DNA from: Gracilinema caldarium DSM 7334 | GTDB lineage: Bacteria > Spirochaetota > Spirochaetia > Treponematales > Breznakiellaceae | Assembly: GCF_000219725.1 (NCBI RefSeq) | Contig: NC_015732.1 | Span: 992,001 to 1,056,000, forward strand | DNA: 64,000 bases | Reading direction: 5' to 3' | In this document: positions 47,799 to 57,411 of the stretch, piece after piece | Numbering within the stretch: the stretch's first letter is position 1 | Layout of the letters: every line of letters begins with the position of its first letter | Translations under genes and position numbers: made by a program | Notes under the pieces: model-generated | The model's input: the letters and a program-made list of their open reading frames with translations, nothing else | Databases searched by the model: none | Told to the model about the DNA's origin: nothing

Positions 47799-49638
47799 AC
47801 ATGCATTCTAATTCTGGAAGTTTTACCGCTTTTAACTCAAGTCGGACCATTTCATTATAGGTCACTGAGCCCTTTACAACGACCTGGGTTTCCATAGCGA
47901 GCTCTGGAATTATAAGAGTAGCCCGGTTCCCCTTAAGGTCCACCACCACCCCATCCCAGGTAGTGCCAATCCGTTCCTGCAGGTATACAGCAGTCCAATG
48001 CAGTTTTGAAGCCCGTTCTGCCTGAATGTTGGTAAGGGCCGCGGCCTCGCCGGCGGCAACCCGTTCAAGGATCTCATCAATGCTGAGGAGGTTTTCACCC
48101 CGCAGGTAACGCCGGATCTGCTGATGGGCCAGGAGGTCCGTATAGCGCCGCAAGGGGCTGGTTACCTGGGTATACACCGGAAGACCCAGGCCGGCGTGAT
48201 CCCCCGGCTGGGCGGAGAGCCGGCGAGGCCGCATGCAGCGCCTGAGCTGGTATGAGCCCGCAAGGCCTGGCAGGACTTCATTGGGCAGATCCCCCAGTTC
48301 CTGGGCTATAAAGGGAAAAGGAATACGGTTTCGCATAGCCCATAGGGCAGTAGCTTCCCCTGCGATAAGCATGCATTCCCGTACCATTTCGGCTGACCTG
48401 TAGGCGGGAATCGGTGTAAACTCGATAGTCCTATCCGCCACATGGAGATGCACCTCGGGAAACTCAATGGTTACCGCCCCTGCGGCCTGTCTGCGGCTTA
48501 CATTTTTCTCTGCAAATGCAAAGAGGGCTTTCAGAGGCTCCTCTTCGATCCGCCGGTCCGCCTCATCGTATGTGAGCCGGGTAACCCGTACCAGACTGCG
48601 GAAAATGTCGATTCCCTCGGGCCGGCCATCCTCCGCAAGGGTAATTTTAAAGGTGAGAGCCGGGGATGTTTCACCTAATCCAAGGGCAAAGTGGGTTAGG
48701 CTTTCCTCATGGAGCATTCTGAGGGCCCCCTCTGGCAGATAGAGGGTGGAACCGCGGCTGCGGGCTTCCAGGTCTGCTTCGCAGTCACTCAGTACCGAAG
48801 CAGCCGGGTCCGCCACATGCACATAGAGGGTAGATCCATCAATATATACCGCATCATCCGGATCGGTACTCCAGGGATTATCAATCGCAAAGGCAGGAAG
48901 TCCTGTAAGATCGATCCGCTCTTCCGCTGGAGGCGGCTCTATGGTTATCCGACCTGAGCCAGAGGGACAACCGAAACGGCTCGGATAGGGGTTGATGAAC
49001 GGGTCCCAGTACCCAATCTTGAGGAGCAGTTTGTGGGCTTCCTGGGGTGTTTCAGGTCTGCCCAGGTCCCGTAGAGTGCGGCTTTTATCGGTTTTACCAA
49101 GAGCGAGGGCTTCTACATCCTGTAAAAAGCGTCCTTCGCTGGCTTTATCGTAGGTGCCCGATCGCAGGTGTTCGAGAAATTGTTCCCGCTCTTCCTGTTC
49201 CCGGTTTTTCTCATTCCGTTTCCGCTGAATTTGCTCTACTTCATCAGCACTGCGCACCTGAACCGCCAGTTCGGGCACATACTTCGCCCCCGATGCATCG
49301 GCGGCGGCTTCGGTAAAGTAGAGCCCATCCTGTACATGTTTATACAATTCCCAGGCTGTCCGGGGCGTAAAAGCTCCAAATATAAGCTCCGCCGCCTCCT
49401 CTACCGTTGTGCGGCTCCCTGCAAGAAGTTCCCAGGCTCCTGCCAGGTCTCCCTCTGCAAGGGGGCTTTCAAGTTCTTTGAGTGACCCAAGGGGACCTGG
49501 GTGTAAGAGGGTTATATCTTTGGGTCTCAGTTTTATCTGTTCACCCGTAGCGAGCTGGATGGTTAATTTATCAGCGATTTCTGTAATAAGGGCGGGTTTT
49601 GTTTTATAAATAACCAGTGCTTTTTCTCGTATGTTCAT
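47785..49638 (-). CDS. RNB-domain ribonuclease (RNase II/R family)
   Basis: 617 residues. The catalytic RNB domain has AIDNPWSTDPDDAVYID, the Asp cluster that binds Mg, and later EFTPIPAYRSAEMVRECML and VTSPLRRYTDLLAHQQIRR. The C-terminal S1-like barrel is partial (VVDLKGNRATLIIPELAMET). The N-terminal ~200 residues differ from E. coli RNase II. It degrades RNA 3' to 5' (family knowledge). Spirochaetes often carry this shorter form. The 3' end overlaps convergent cheD by 14 bases. Confidence 0.85.
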   Translation of the reverse strand: MNIREKALVIYKTKPALITEIADKLTIQLATGEQIKLRPKDITLLHPGPLGSLKELESPLAEGDLAGAWELLAGSRTTVEEAAELIFGAFTPRTAWELYKHVQDGLYFTEAAADASGAKYVPELAVQVRSADEVEQIQRKRNEKNREQEEREQFLEHLRSGTYDKASEGRFLQDVEALALGKTDKSRTLRDLGRPETPQEAHKLLLKIGYWDPFINPYPSRFGCPSGSGRITIEPPPAEERIDLTGLPAFAIDNPWSTDPDDAVYIDGSTLYVHVADPAASVLSDCEADLEARSRGSTLYLPEGALRMLHEESLTHFALGLGETSPALTFKITLAEDGRPEGIDIFRSLVRVTRLTYDEADRRIEEEPLKALFAFAEKNVSRRQAAGAVTIEFPEVHLHVADRTIEFTPIPAYRSAEMVRECMLIAGEATALWAMRNRIPFPFIAQELGDLPNEVLPGLAGSYQLRRCMRPRRLSAQPGDHAGLGLPVYTQVTSPLRRYTDLLAHQQIRRYLRGENLLSIDEILERVAAGEAAALTNIQAERASKLHWTAVYLQERIGTTWDGVVVDLKGNRATLIIPELAMETQVVVKGSVTYNEMVRLELKAVKLPELECMFILP

Positions 49639-49884
49639 AGATTCAAGTCTATCATTTTAAGAGCCTATGGCTCAACTAGGAACCTGTCGGACTTGTAGAT
49701 TTGTGCTCAGGGTGTCCCTTTAGCCATGACAAAGCTTGATCAACCTGGCTCTTCAGGTAGAGCAGACCACTTAAAATAACAGGTTTTGAGCACGAAGCTT
49801 ATACAATTTATATACAATTTTTCTTTTACTATTGCATAAAAATACAATATTTGATACAGTGCGAGGCATAATGGAGGTTTTTCG
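49639..49884 (+). other. lysC leader region, no riboswitch recognised
   Basis: 246 bases between divergent RNB and lysC genes. Several possible hairpins are present, but the conserved core of a lysine (L-box) riboswitch is not recognisable. AT-rich sequence (49800-49865) precedes the GGAGG ribosome site at 49872 of lysC, giving several possible -10 boxes. Confidence 0.4.
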
Positions 49885-51216
49885 ATGATTGTAATGAAGT
49901 TTGGTGGCAGTTCTGTTGCCAATGCTGAACGGATTCGGTATGTAGCAGGTATCGTGAAATCCCAAATCGATCAGAAACCGGTATTAGTGCTTTCTGCAAT
50001 GGGGGATACAACCGATCATCTTCTCGAAGCGGCGGATCAGGCATTACAAGGATCTGTATCTATTGCAAAAATTGAAAACCTCCATAAACAGACCATTAAA
50101 GATTTGAACCTTGATACTGCAGTTGTCGGGGAAGTAGATGCCCTGCTTTCGGAACTGAAGAGTCTTCTCGTGGGTATTTCCCTCATCAAGGAACTCACCA
50201 ACCGGACCAAAGATTATCTCGTATCCTTCGGAGAGCGGCTTTCCATACGGATTGCAGCAGCCTATTTCCGTTCAGAAGGTATCAAGGCGCAGGCCCTCGA
50301 TGCATGGGATGCGGGCTTTCGTTCCGATGCCAACTACAGCCAGGCTGAGGTTCTGCCTGAAGCCTGGGAGAGTATTGCAAGGAATCTTACCCCCCTCGTG
50401 GAATCTGGGGCCTTGCCCATTGTTACCGGTTTTATTGCCAAGGATCCTCAGGGGAACATAACCACCCTGGGCCGGGGCGGATCGGATCTGACCGCCACCA
50501 TTATCGGTTCCGCCTGCAAAGCCCAGGAAGTGCAAGTGTGGAAGGATGTGGATGGAATCCTCACCGCAGACCCCCGGCTGGTGAAAACTGCCCGTCCCGT
50601 AGAGATGGTCACCTATGAAGAAGCGGCAGAACTTGCGTATTTTGGTGCCCAGGTTCTGCATCCTCGGTCCATGCAACCCTGCATTGCTACTGGAACCACC
50701 GTCAGGGTAAAGAACTCCTATAATCCTCAAGCCAAAGGGACAAGAATTGTGGCAAAGCTCGATGGCAATGCTGGGCCTGTCCGGGCAATTACATCCAAGA
50801 AAAACGTAACCCTGGTAGATATTGTTTCGAGCCGTATGCTGGGCCAATACGGCTTTTTAGCTGGGGTGTTTCAGGCCTTTTCGGTCCATAAAATTTCAGT
50901 TGATATGGTAGCCACCAGTGAAGTCTCTATTTCTCTTACCCTCGATGCTGCCCATGACCTTCTAGCCCTGAAAGGGGATCTCGAAAAGATTGCCAACGTA
51001 ACGATCAAGGAAAAAAAGGCAATTATCACCATCATTGGAGATATCAGACGATCTTCTGAAATCCTGGAACGGGCATTCGGGGTTTGCAGTTCCCTGGGGA
51101 TCCAGGTTCAGATGATATCCCAGGGAGCCAGTAAGGTGAATATCAGTTTTATTGTGAATGACACAGAGGCCTCCCAGGTTGTTCAGGGCCTGCATAAAGC
51201 CTTTTTTGAAGCCTAA
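49885..51216 (+). CDS. lysC: Aspartate kinase (monofunctional)
   Basis: 443 residues. The catalytic domain starts with VMKFGGSSVANAERI and has VTGFIAKDPQGNITTLGRGG SDLTATIIG. The C-terminal ~140 residues form tandem ACT domains (VTLVDIVSSRMLGQYGF and AIITIIGDI), the usual site of feedback by lysine or threonine. It makes aspartyl phosphate, first step to lysine, threonine and methionine. It is the first gene of a six-gene lysine operon; dapB follows 15 bases later. Confidence 0.95.
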   Translation: MIVMKFGGSSVANAERIRYVAGIVKSQIDQKPVLVLSAMGDTTDHLLEAADQALQGSVSIAKIENLHKQTIKDLNLDTAVVGEVDALLSELKSLLVGISLIKELTNRTKDYLVSFGERLSIRIAAAYFRSEGIKAQALDAWDAGFRSDANYSQAEVLPEAWESIARNLTPLVESGALPIVTGFIAKDPQGNITTLGRGGSDLTATIIGSACKAQEVQVWKDVDGILTADPRLVKTARPVEMVTYEEAAELAYFGAQVLHPRSMQPCIATGTTVRVKNSYNPQAKGTRIVAKLDGNAGPVRAITSKKNVTLVDIVSSRMLGQYGFLAGVFQAFSVHKISVDMVATSEVSISLTLDAAHDLLALKGDLEKIANVTIKEKKAIITIIGDIRRSSEILERAFGVCSSLGIQVQMISQGASKVNISFIVNDTEASQVVQGLHKAFFEA

Positions 51217-51231
51217 GCGGAGGAAGGAACT

Positions 51232-52029
51232 ATGAATATTGCCCTCGTCGGGTACGGAAAAATGGGACATATGATCGAAGCCGCCGCCCTGGAACGACAG
51301 CATCGCATCGTTGCCTATGTGGACCCTGTTGCTTTTGTTGCCGGTGGTTCAGATCAGGGCTTCGCATCGGTCCGGGAAATGCTTGCATCGGGTATTCAGG
51401 TTGATGTGGCTATAGAGTTTACCCGGCCTGATACGGCGGTTCCCAACATAACAGAGTTGGTAAAAGCCCGTATCCCTGTGGTGGTTGGCACTACGGGCTG
51501 GTATGCAGCCTTGCCGGAAATTACCAAGCTTGTTAACGAAGAAAAGGCTGCGCTCCTCTGGTCCAGTAACTTTTCTATCGGAGTCCAGCTCTTTTTCAGA
51601 ATCGCCAGCTACGCGGCGAAACTTTTTAATGAGTATGAGGAGTATGATGTGGGTGGGTTCGAAGCCCACCATAATAAAAAGGCCGATAGTCCCTCGGGAA
51701 CCGCAAAAACCCTGGTAGAGCGGGTGCTTAAGGAATTGAATCGGAAAATAACACCGGTCTATGACACCCTGGATCGTCCCCCTAGCCCTGAGGAACTGCA
51801 TTTCCCCAGTCTTCGTATGGGGTCCGTTCCGGGAACCCACAGTCTCTTTTTCGATTCCACCGCCGATACCATCGAACTGACCCATACCGCCAGAAGCCGG
51901 GAGGGTTTTGCCCGCGGTGCGGTACGGGCTGCTGAGTGGCTTATTAGATGCACCGGTCCTGAAGGCCCCGGAAATCTCAAACGGGAAGGGGTCTTTACCA
52001 TGGATGATGTGCTGGCCCATATCTCTTAA
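51232..52029 (+). CDS. dapB: 4-hydroxy-tetrahydrodipicolinate reductase
   Basis: 265 residues. The Rossmann start IALVGYGKMGHMIEA, VVVGTTGWYAALPE, FSIGVQLFFRIA and the catalytic His/Lys region EAHHNKKADSPSGTAKTL are all seen. It reduces the DapA product to tetrahydrodipicolinate. A GAGGAAGG site precedes the start. It lies between lysC and dapA, with 20 bases to dapA. Confidence 0.95.
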   Translation: MNIALVGYGKMGHMIEAAALERQHRIVAYVDPVAFVAGGSDQGFASVREMLASGIQVDVAIEFTRPDTAVPNITELVKARIPVVVGTTGWYAALPEITKLVNEEKAALLWSSNFSIGVQLFFRIASYAAKLFNEYEEYDVGGFEAHHNKKADSPSGTAKTLVERVLKELNRKITPVYDTLDRPPSPEELHFPSLRMGSVPGTHSLFFDSTADTIELTHTARSREGFARGAVRAAEWLIRCTGPEGPGNLKREGVFTMDDVLAHIS

Positions 52030-52049
52030 AACGTAATGGAGTACCTAGT

Positions 52050-52958
52050 ATGATGCAATTACAGGGGGCTTTTACGGCCCTGATTACCCCCATGCATGGG
52101 GATGGGACAGTAGATTATGAAGGATTTCGCAGTCTCATACGGTTTCAGTTGGAAAAGGGTATTCACGGTCTTGTGCCTCTGGGCACCACCGGTGAGACTC
52201 CAACCCTAGAACGGGATGAACAGGATCGGCTTATCGAAATCGCCGTACAGGAAGCGAAGGGCCGGGTGCCTGTTATCGTCGGGGTTGGGTCCAATGCTAC
52301 GGCTAAAACAATCGAGAATGCCAAACGGGCTCGGGCTCTTGGTGCCGATGGAATCCTGGTGGTAACCCCCTATTATAACAAGCCCACCAACGAGGGGATT
52401 TATAGACATTTTTCTGCCATAGCGGACGCTACGGATGCACCCATCCTTATTTATAATATTGCCTCAAGGACGGGCAAAAATATTGATGTGCAAACCATGG
52501 AGCGGCTTTCCCGAATACCCACTGTAATCGGTGTAAAGGAGGCTTCAGGCGATTTGGCACAGATGGGAGACATTATCCAGATGGTGGCTCAGCCGCGGCG
52601 GGCAGAAGGCAAGCCCTTCGCAGTCCTTTCTGGGGATGATGCCTTTACCCTTGCCCTCTGCGCCTTGGGTGGGGATGGGGTAGTATCTGTAGTGTCTAAC
52701 CTGGTCCCGGATCGGGTGAGTAGTCTTGCAAAAGCCTGCCTGGCTGGCAACTTTGCTAAGGCTCGGGAGCTGCATTATAGCCTGCTTCCCCTCTTTAAGG
52801 GAGCCTTTATTGAGACGAACCCCATACCTATAAAGACTGCTATGGGCTGGGCTGGACTGCCTGCAGGGCCCTGCAGGCTGCCCCTCTGTGACCTTGAGGC
52901 GGCTAATATACCAAAGCTTAAATCCGCATTGGCTGCAGCGGACATTGCGGTCCGCTAG
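52050..52958 (+). CDS. dapA: 4-hydroxy-tetrahydrodipicolinate synthase
   Basis: 302 residues. [20 protein letters not shown], the GTTGETPTL loop, [14 protein letters not shown] with the proton-relay Tyr and the Schiff-base Lys in [10 protein letters not shown] are present. It condenses pyruvate and aspartate semialdehyde. Two ATG codons in a row give 52050 or 52053 as start, both behind GGAG. It lies in the lysine operon. Confidence 0.96.
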   Translation: MMQLQGAFTALITPMHGDGTVDYEGFRSLIRFQLEKGIHGLVPLGTTGETPTLERDEQDRLIEIAVQEAKGRVPVIVGVGSNATAKTIENAKRARALGADGILVVTPYYNKPTNEGIYRHFSAIADATDAPILIYNIASRTGKNIDVQTMERLSRIPTVIGVKEASGDLAQMGDIIQMVAQPRRAEGKPFAVLSGDDAFTLALCALGGDGVVSVVSNLVPDRVSSLAKACLAGNFAKARELHYSLLPLFKGAFIETNPIPIKTAMGWAGLPAGPCRLPLCDLEAANIPKLKSALAAADIAVR

Positions 52959-52990
52959 CACGAATAGTACAAGATAAGGAGCAACAGATT

Positions 52991-54088
52991 ATGCAGAAGA
53001 TACCCGTAGGTGTTCTTGGAGCTACCGGTATGGTAGGCCAGCAGTATATAGCCCTCCTGGCGGACCACCCCTGGTTTGAGGTCCGCTATGTGGCCGCGTC
53101 TCCCCGCAGTGCGGGCAAACCCTATGCAGAAGCCGTAGCCGGCCGCTGGCACTTAAGCCGTAGCTATGGAAAGGGCGTCGGGGACCTTATGGTGGCGGAT
53201 GCCAATGATGTGCAGTCTGCCCTGGCAGCCTTTAAGAAAGGAGACTGTGCTTTCGTGTTCTCAGCCCTGGAAATGGCTAAAGATGAAATTAAGGCTCTGG
53301 AAGAGGCGTATGCTGCAGCAGGAATACCTGTAGTTTCTAATGCTTCCGCGCACCGCTGGACGCCGGATGTTCCCATGCTTATTGCTGAAATCAATCCCCA
53401 TCATGCGGATATCATTCCTCAGCAACGGGAACAGCGGGGCTGGGACAAGGGCTTTATTGTGGTAAAGCCCAATTGCTCCATCCAGAGCTATATGACCCCC
53501 ATTTGGGCCCTGATGCAGAAAGGATATGAAATCCGGAGGATGTTTGTGACCACCCTGCAGGCCGTATCCGGTGCGGGCTACCCAGGGGTCCCGAGCCTTG
53601 ATATGATTGATAACATTGTCCCCTATATTGGCGGGGAAGAAGAAAAATCCGAACAGGAGCCCCTCAAAATTCTGGGATCTGTTCAGGGCGGAACCATCGT
53701 GAATGCCCCAGGCCCCCTTGTATCTGCCCACTGTAACCGGGTCCCGGTGGTGGATGGCCACACCGCCTGTGTAAGCCTAGAGTTCGGCGACAAAAAGCCC
53801 TCTATCGAGGAAGTAAAGGCTATCTGGGCACAATTCCGGGCCCTGCCCCAGGAACTGAAGCTTCCCTTTGCTCCGGAACAACCGATTATAGTCCGGGAAG
53901 AAGCCGATCGGCCCCAGCCGCGGAAGGACCGGGATGCGGACAAAGCGATGGCTGTTACGGTAGGCCGCATCCGGCCCTGCAAGCTCTTTGATCTTCGTTT
54001 TGTGGGGCTTTCCCACAATACGGTTCGTGGAGCTGCTGGAGGGGGTATCCTCAATGCGGAGCTTCTCAAAGCCAGGGGATATCTGTAA
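52991..54088 (+). CDS. asd: Aspartate-semialdehyde dehydrogenase (archaeal/fungal-type)
   Basis: 365 residues. The NADP fold begins [19 protein letters not shown]; the catalytic Cys is in [12 protein letters not shown], and [14 protein letters not shown] carries the active-site His region. This longer form resembles archaeal and fungal ASADH more than the enterobacterial enzyme. It reduces aspartyl phosphate to the semialdehyde. A AAGGAG site precedes the ATG. It lies between dapA and lysA. Confidence 0.93.
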   Translation: MQKIPVGVLGATGMVGQQYIALLADHPWFEVRYVAASPRSAGKPYAEAVAGRWHLSRSYGKGVGDLMVADANDVQSALAAFKKGDCAFVFSALEMAKDEIKALEEAYAAAGIPVVSNASAHRWTPDVPMLIAEINPHHADIIPQQREQRGWDKGFIVVKPNCSIQSYMTPIWALMQKGYEIRRMFVTTLQAVSGAGYPGVPSLDMIDNIVPYIGGEEEKSEQEPLKILGSVQGGTIVNAPGPLVSAHCNRVPVVDGHTACVSLEFGDKKPSIEEVKAIWAQFRALPQELKLPFAPEQPIIVREEADRPQPRKDRDADKAMAVTVGRIRPCKLFDLRFVGLSHNTVRGAAGGGILNAELLKARGYL

Positions 54089-54097
54089 GATTGCATT

Positions 54098-55375
54098 ATG
54101 AACAATAAAACCTTTCCACTTACTGCTGAACAGCTCAGAAAGCTTGTGGCAACCTATCCAACGCCCTTTTATATCTATGATGAAAGGGCGATTCGTGAAA
54201 ATGCCCGGAACATAAAAAAGGCCTTTGCTATTTTACCGGGCTTTTTTGAACATTTTGCTGTTAAGGCCCTGCCAAATCCCTTTATTTTAAAGATTCTCAA
54301 GGATGAAGGCTTCGGTGCAGACTGTTCAAGCCTGCCTGAATTGCTGCTGTCTGAACAGGCGGGTATCAGGGGGGAAGCAATTATGTTCACCTCCAATGAT
54401 ACCCCCGCCCATGAGTACCAGGAGGCGAAACAGATGGGGGCCATCATCAATCTGGATGATTATACCCATATCGATTTTCTTGAATCTGTCGCCGGAATTC
54501 CGGAACTCATTTCCTGCCGTTATAACCCGGGGCCGCTTAAGGAGGGTAATGCCATCATCGGCAAGCCTGAGGAAGCCAAATATGGTTTTACCCGGGATCA
54601 GCTCTTTAAAGGCTACCAGCGGCTCAGAGAAAAGGGTGCCCGGCGTTTTGCCCTCCATACCATGGTCGCTTCCAACGAGCTCAATATTGAATATCATATA
54701 GAAACGGCTCGAATTCTCTTTGAATTGGCGGTGGAGCTCTATCAGAAGCTGGGTATTCGCCTTGAGTTTGTCAATCTTGGAGGCGGCGCGGGGATTCCCT
54801 ACCGGCTTGATCAGCAGGCTATCGATTATGATGCGCTTACCCGGGGTATAAGAAGGGCCTATGATGCCATTATCGTGCCTGCCGGACTGGATCCCCTGGG
54901 GATACACCTCGAATGGGGCCGGATCATCACGGGGCCCTATGGGTGGCTCGTAAGTACCGCCATCCACGAAAAGCATATCTACCGGGACTATATCGGTCTC
55001 GATGCCACCATGGCGGACCTGATGCGGCCCGGCATGTATGGGGCCTATCATCACATCACGGTGGCTGGCAAGGAATCGGCGCCTCTTACGGAAACCTATG
55101 ATGTGGTAGGCAGCCTCTGCGAAAATAACGATAAATTTGCGGTCCAGCGGAAATTACCCCGGATAGAACGGGGCGACCTGGTGATTATTCACGATGCAGG
55201 TGCCCACGGCCGGGCTATGGGCTTTAACTATAACGGCAAACTCCGGGCGGGAGAACTGCTGCTGCGGAGCGATGGCTCGGTGGTACCAATCCGCCGCCGT
55301 GAAACCGTCGAAGATTATTTTGCCACCCTGGACTTTACTGCCCTTTCTCAGTTTTCATCGGCTGAACCATCTTAG
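54098..55375 (+). CDS. lysA: Diaminopimelate decarboxylase family protein
   Basis: 425 residues. A PLP-binding barrel has the Schiff-base Lys in HFAVKALPNPFILKIL and the phosphate-binding GGGAGIPYRL. The C-terminal barrel has YDVVGSLCENNDKFAV and DAGAHGRAMGFNYNG, both typical of LysA. It decarboxylates meso-diaminopimelate to lysine, completing the pathway. The first 20 residues are unusual but family-like. Only 9 bases separate it from asd. Confidence 0.9.
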   Translation: MNNKTFPLTAEQLRKLVATYPTPFYIYDERAIRENARNIKKAFAILPGFFEHFAVKALPNPFILKILKDEGFGADCSSLPELLLSEQAGIRGEAIMFTSNDTPAHEYQEAKQMGAIINLDDYTHIDFLESVAGIPELISCRYNPGPLKEGNAIIGKPEEAKYGFTRDQLFKGYQRLREKGARRFALHTMVASNELNIEYHIETARILFELAVELYQKLGIRLEFVNLGGGAGIPYRLDQQAIDYDALTRGIRRAYDAIIVPAGLDPLGIHLEWGRIITGPYGWLVSTAIHEKHIYRDYIGLDATMADLMRPGMYGAYHHITVAGKESAPLTETYDVVGSLCENNDKFAVQRKLPRIERGDLVIIHDAGAHGRAMGFNYNGKLRAGELLLRSDGSVVPIRRRETVEDYFATLDFTALSQFSSAEPS

Positions 55376-55386
55376 AGGAGTTAAGC

Positions 55387-56610
55387 ATGCTGGCACGTAA
55401 TGAGGCACTGGCGAATCTGAAAGCGGGGTATCTCTTCCCCGAAATTGCAAAACGGCGTCGGGAATTTCTTGCGAAGCACCCGGAAGCAAAGATCATCAGT
55501 CTGGGTATCGGGAATACGACCGAACCCATCACGCCCCATATTGATGCAGGGCTGGTCGAGGGGGCCCGGCGGCTCGCCACCAGGGAAGGCTACAGCGGCT
55601 ATGGGGATGAGCAGGGTATGACTGCTCTGCGGGAGAAGATTGCCCAGGTTTTCTATAATTCCTTAGAGGGCTGTAGGCTCATAGCCGCTGACGAGGTTTT
55701 TATATCCGATGGAGCCAAGTGTGACATTGGCCGGCTTCAGCTGCTCTTTGGTCGATCGGTGCCGGTGTCTGTCCAGGACCCTTCCTATCCCGTCTATGTG
55801 GATGGCTCGGTCCTCATTGGAGCCGCCGGGCCCTGGAACGGTACGGGCTACCAGGGTATCCACTATCTGCCCTGTACCGCAGAGAATAACTATTTCCCCG
55901 ATTTAGATAGGCTTCCCAAAAACGGGCTTGTATATTTCTGTTCTCCCAATAATCCCACCGGTGCGGTTGCTAGCCGTGAACAGCTTACTGCCCTAGTAAA
56001 GGCTGTTCAAAAATCGGGATCTATCCTTATTTTCGATGCGGCTTATGCGGAATACATCCGGTCCCCCGAACTGCCTAAGAGTATTTTCCAGATTCCCGGA
56101 GCGGAAACCTGCGCCATTGAAGTAAATTCCTTTTCCAAGCCTATAGGATTTACCGGGGTACGGCTGGGTTGGACCATCGTTCCGAAGACCCTTGTGTATG
56201 AGGGCGGCGAAAGCGTGAATGCGGACTGGAACCGCATTTGTACCACCGTCTTTAATGGGGCTTCCAATATAGCTCAATACGGCGGCTTGGCTGCTCTGGA
56301 CCCGGAAGGCTTACAGGAGATGCGACAGCTCACCGATTACTACTTGGAGAATGCCCGGCATATCCGAAGTACCCTGCAAAAGTTGAGAATTGCCTGTGTT
56401 GGAGGGGATAATGCGCCCTATATATGGGCCCATTTCCCCGGCCGTACAAGTTGGGATGTATTTGAAACCATCCTGGAAACCTGCTGGGTGGTAACCACCC
56501 CCGGCTCAGGTTTTGGGCCTGCAGGGGAGTCTTTTATACGATTCTCTGCCTTCGGCCACCGGGAAGATATTGTCGAAGCCTGTACAAGGCTTGAGCGATT
56601 GGCAAAGTAG
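55387..56610 (+). CDS. dapL: LL-diaminopimelate aminotransferase
   Basis: 407 residues, fold type I aminotransferase. PLP Lys is in EVNSFSKPIGFTGVRLGW; YFCSPNNPTGAVASREQL and DGAKCDIGRLQ are DapL hallmarks. It converts tetrahydrodipicolinate directly to LL-DAP, bypassing the succinylase and acetylase branches. This is the spirochaete/chlamydia/plant route. The operon lacks dapF, so LL-to-meso epimerisation must be encoded elsewhere or differ. It begins 11 bases after lysA. Confidence 0.95.
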   Translation: MLARNEALANLKAGYLFPEIAKRRREFLAKHPEAKIISLGIGNTTEPITPHIDAGLVEGARRLATREGYSGYGDEQGMTALREKIAQVFYNSLEGCRLIAADEVFISDGAKCDIGRLQLLFGRSVPVSVQDPSYPVYVDGSVLIGAAGPWNGTGYQGIHYLPCTAENNYFPDLDRLPKNGLVYFCSPNNPTGAVASREQLTALVKAVQKSGSILIFDAAYAEYIRSPELPKSIFQIPGAETCAIEVNSFSKPIGFTGVRLGWTIVPKTLVYEGGESVNADWNRICTTVFNGASNIAQYGGLAALDPEGLQEMRQLTDYYLENARHIRSTLQKLRIACVGGDNAPYIWAHFPGRTSWDVFETILETCWVVTTPGSGFGPAGESFIRFSAFGHREDIVEACTRLERLAK

Positions 56611-56637
56611 CCTTATTTTTAGTATAGTAACCCCGTT

Positions 56638-56678
56638 CTGCTCCCCAAAAAAAATTCAGGGGGGGGGTAGTAGAGCAG
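56638..56678. repeat. Hairpin with A8 and G9 runs after dapL
   Basis: CTGCTCCCC (56638-56646) can pair with GGGG..GAGCAG (to 56678) and contains A8 and G9 homopolymers. No T-run follows, so a terminator is uncertain. Confidence 0.4.
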
Positions 56679-56763
56679 TGTGTTGGACTTGTCCGAATAA
56701 GCTTAAAAAATTGCGGACATATTAAAAGCTACACATCCGACAGGCTCATAGGGGTTATTTTTT

Positions 56764-57252
56764 ATGGACGGAATACGAATTCTCATTACTGGCGGCACCT
56801 TTGATAAACATTATGATGAACTTAAGGGCGTTTTAACCTTTAAAAACAGTCATCTCCCTGACATTATCAAACAGGTTCGTATAACGGTTCCGGTGGAGCT
56901 GGAAATACTGCAGCTAGTGGACAGCCTGGAAATGGGCGATCAGGACCGGCAGAACATTCTTGCAGCCTGTAGAAAAACTCCTGAAGATAGGATTGTTATT
57001 ACCCATGGTACGGACCGGATGGTCGATACCGCTAAAGTTCTCGGACCTGCCAGCCTTAATAAAACCATCGTACTTACCGGAGCCATGATTCCCTATTCGG
57101 TTGCAGGGAGTGACTCTCTTTTTAATCTGGGGTGCGCCTTTACGGCGGTGCAACTGCTCTCACCAGGAGTATATATTACCATGAATGGCCGAGTTTTTCC
57201 CTGGGACAAGGTACGGAAAAATTACGAAAAGGGTGTTTTTGAAGGCCTTTAG
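56764..57252 (+). CDS. Short asparaginase-domain protein
   Basis: 162 residues, the N-terminal domain only of the type I/II asparaginase fold. ILITGGTFDKHYDE (first Thr) and VITHGTDRMVDTA (second Thr, with the DxxV region) carry the catalytic motifs. Classical asparaginases have ~330 residues; short versions of this length are a separate family whose substrate is not certain. A leading GGTTATTTTTT lacks a clear ribosome site. It follows the lysine operon but has its own gap. Confidence 0.75.
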   Translation: MDGIRILITGGTFDKHYDELKGVLTFKNSHLPDIIKQVRITVPVELEILQLVDSLEMGDQDRQNILAACRKTPEDRIVITHGTDRMVDTAKVLGPASLNKTIVLTGAMIPYSVAGSDSLFNLGCAFTAVQLLSPGVYITMNGRVFPWDKVRKNYEKGVFEGL

Positions 57253-57388
57253 CTTGTTTCTTATTATTTGGCTATATTTGTTTCCTCTAAGCGCTGCGAG
57301 GTTTTTTTCTCTGTTTCTGTGGGTTCCTGTAAATTTTGTACCTCTGCCTACGGTGAGCCCACCTGTCAAGACCATTATAAAGAAAAAA
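57253..57388 (+). other. AT-rich flank of the IS3 element
   Basis: 136 bases with no gene recognised; it may contain the displaced 3' end of the outer-membrane protein gene, but no matching reading frame was confirmed. Confidence 0.3.
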
Positions 57389-57411
57389 TAAGGTGGATAG
57401 AGTATGGGGGC

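Noticed and set aside
49639-49884. Lysine riboswitch in the lysC leader
   Set aside because: The conserved L-box core sequences are not recognisable by eye; a covariance search would decide.
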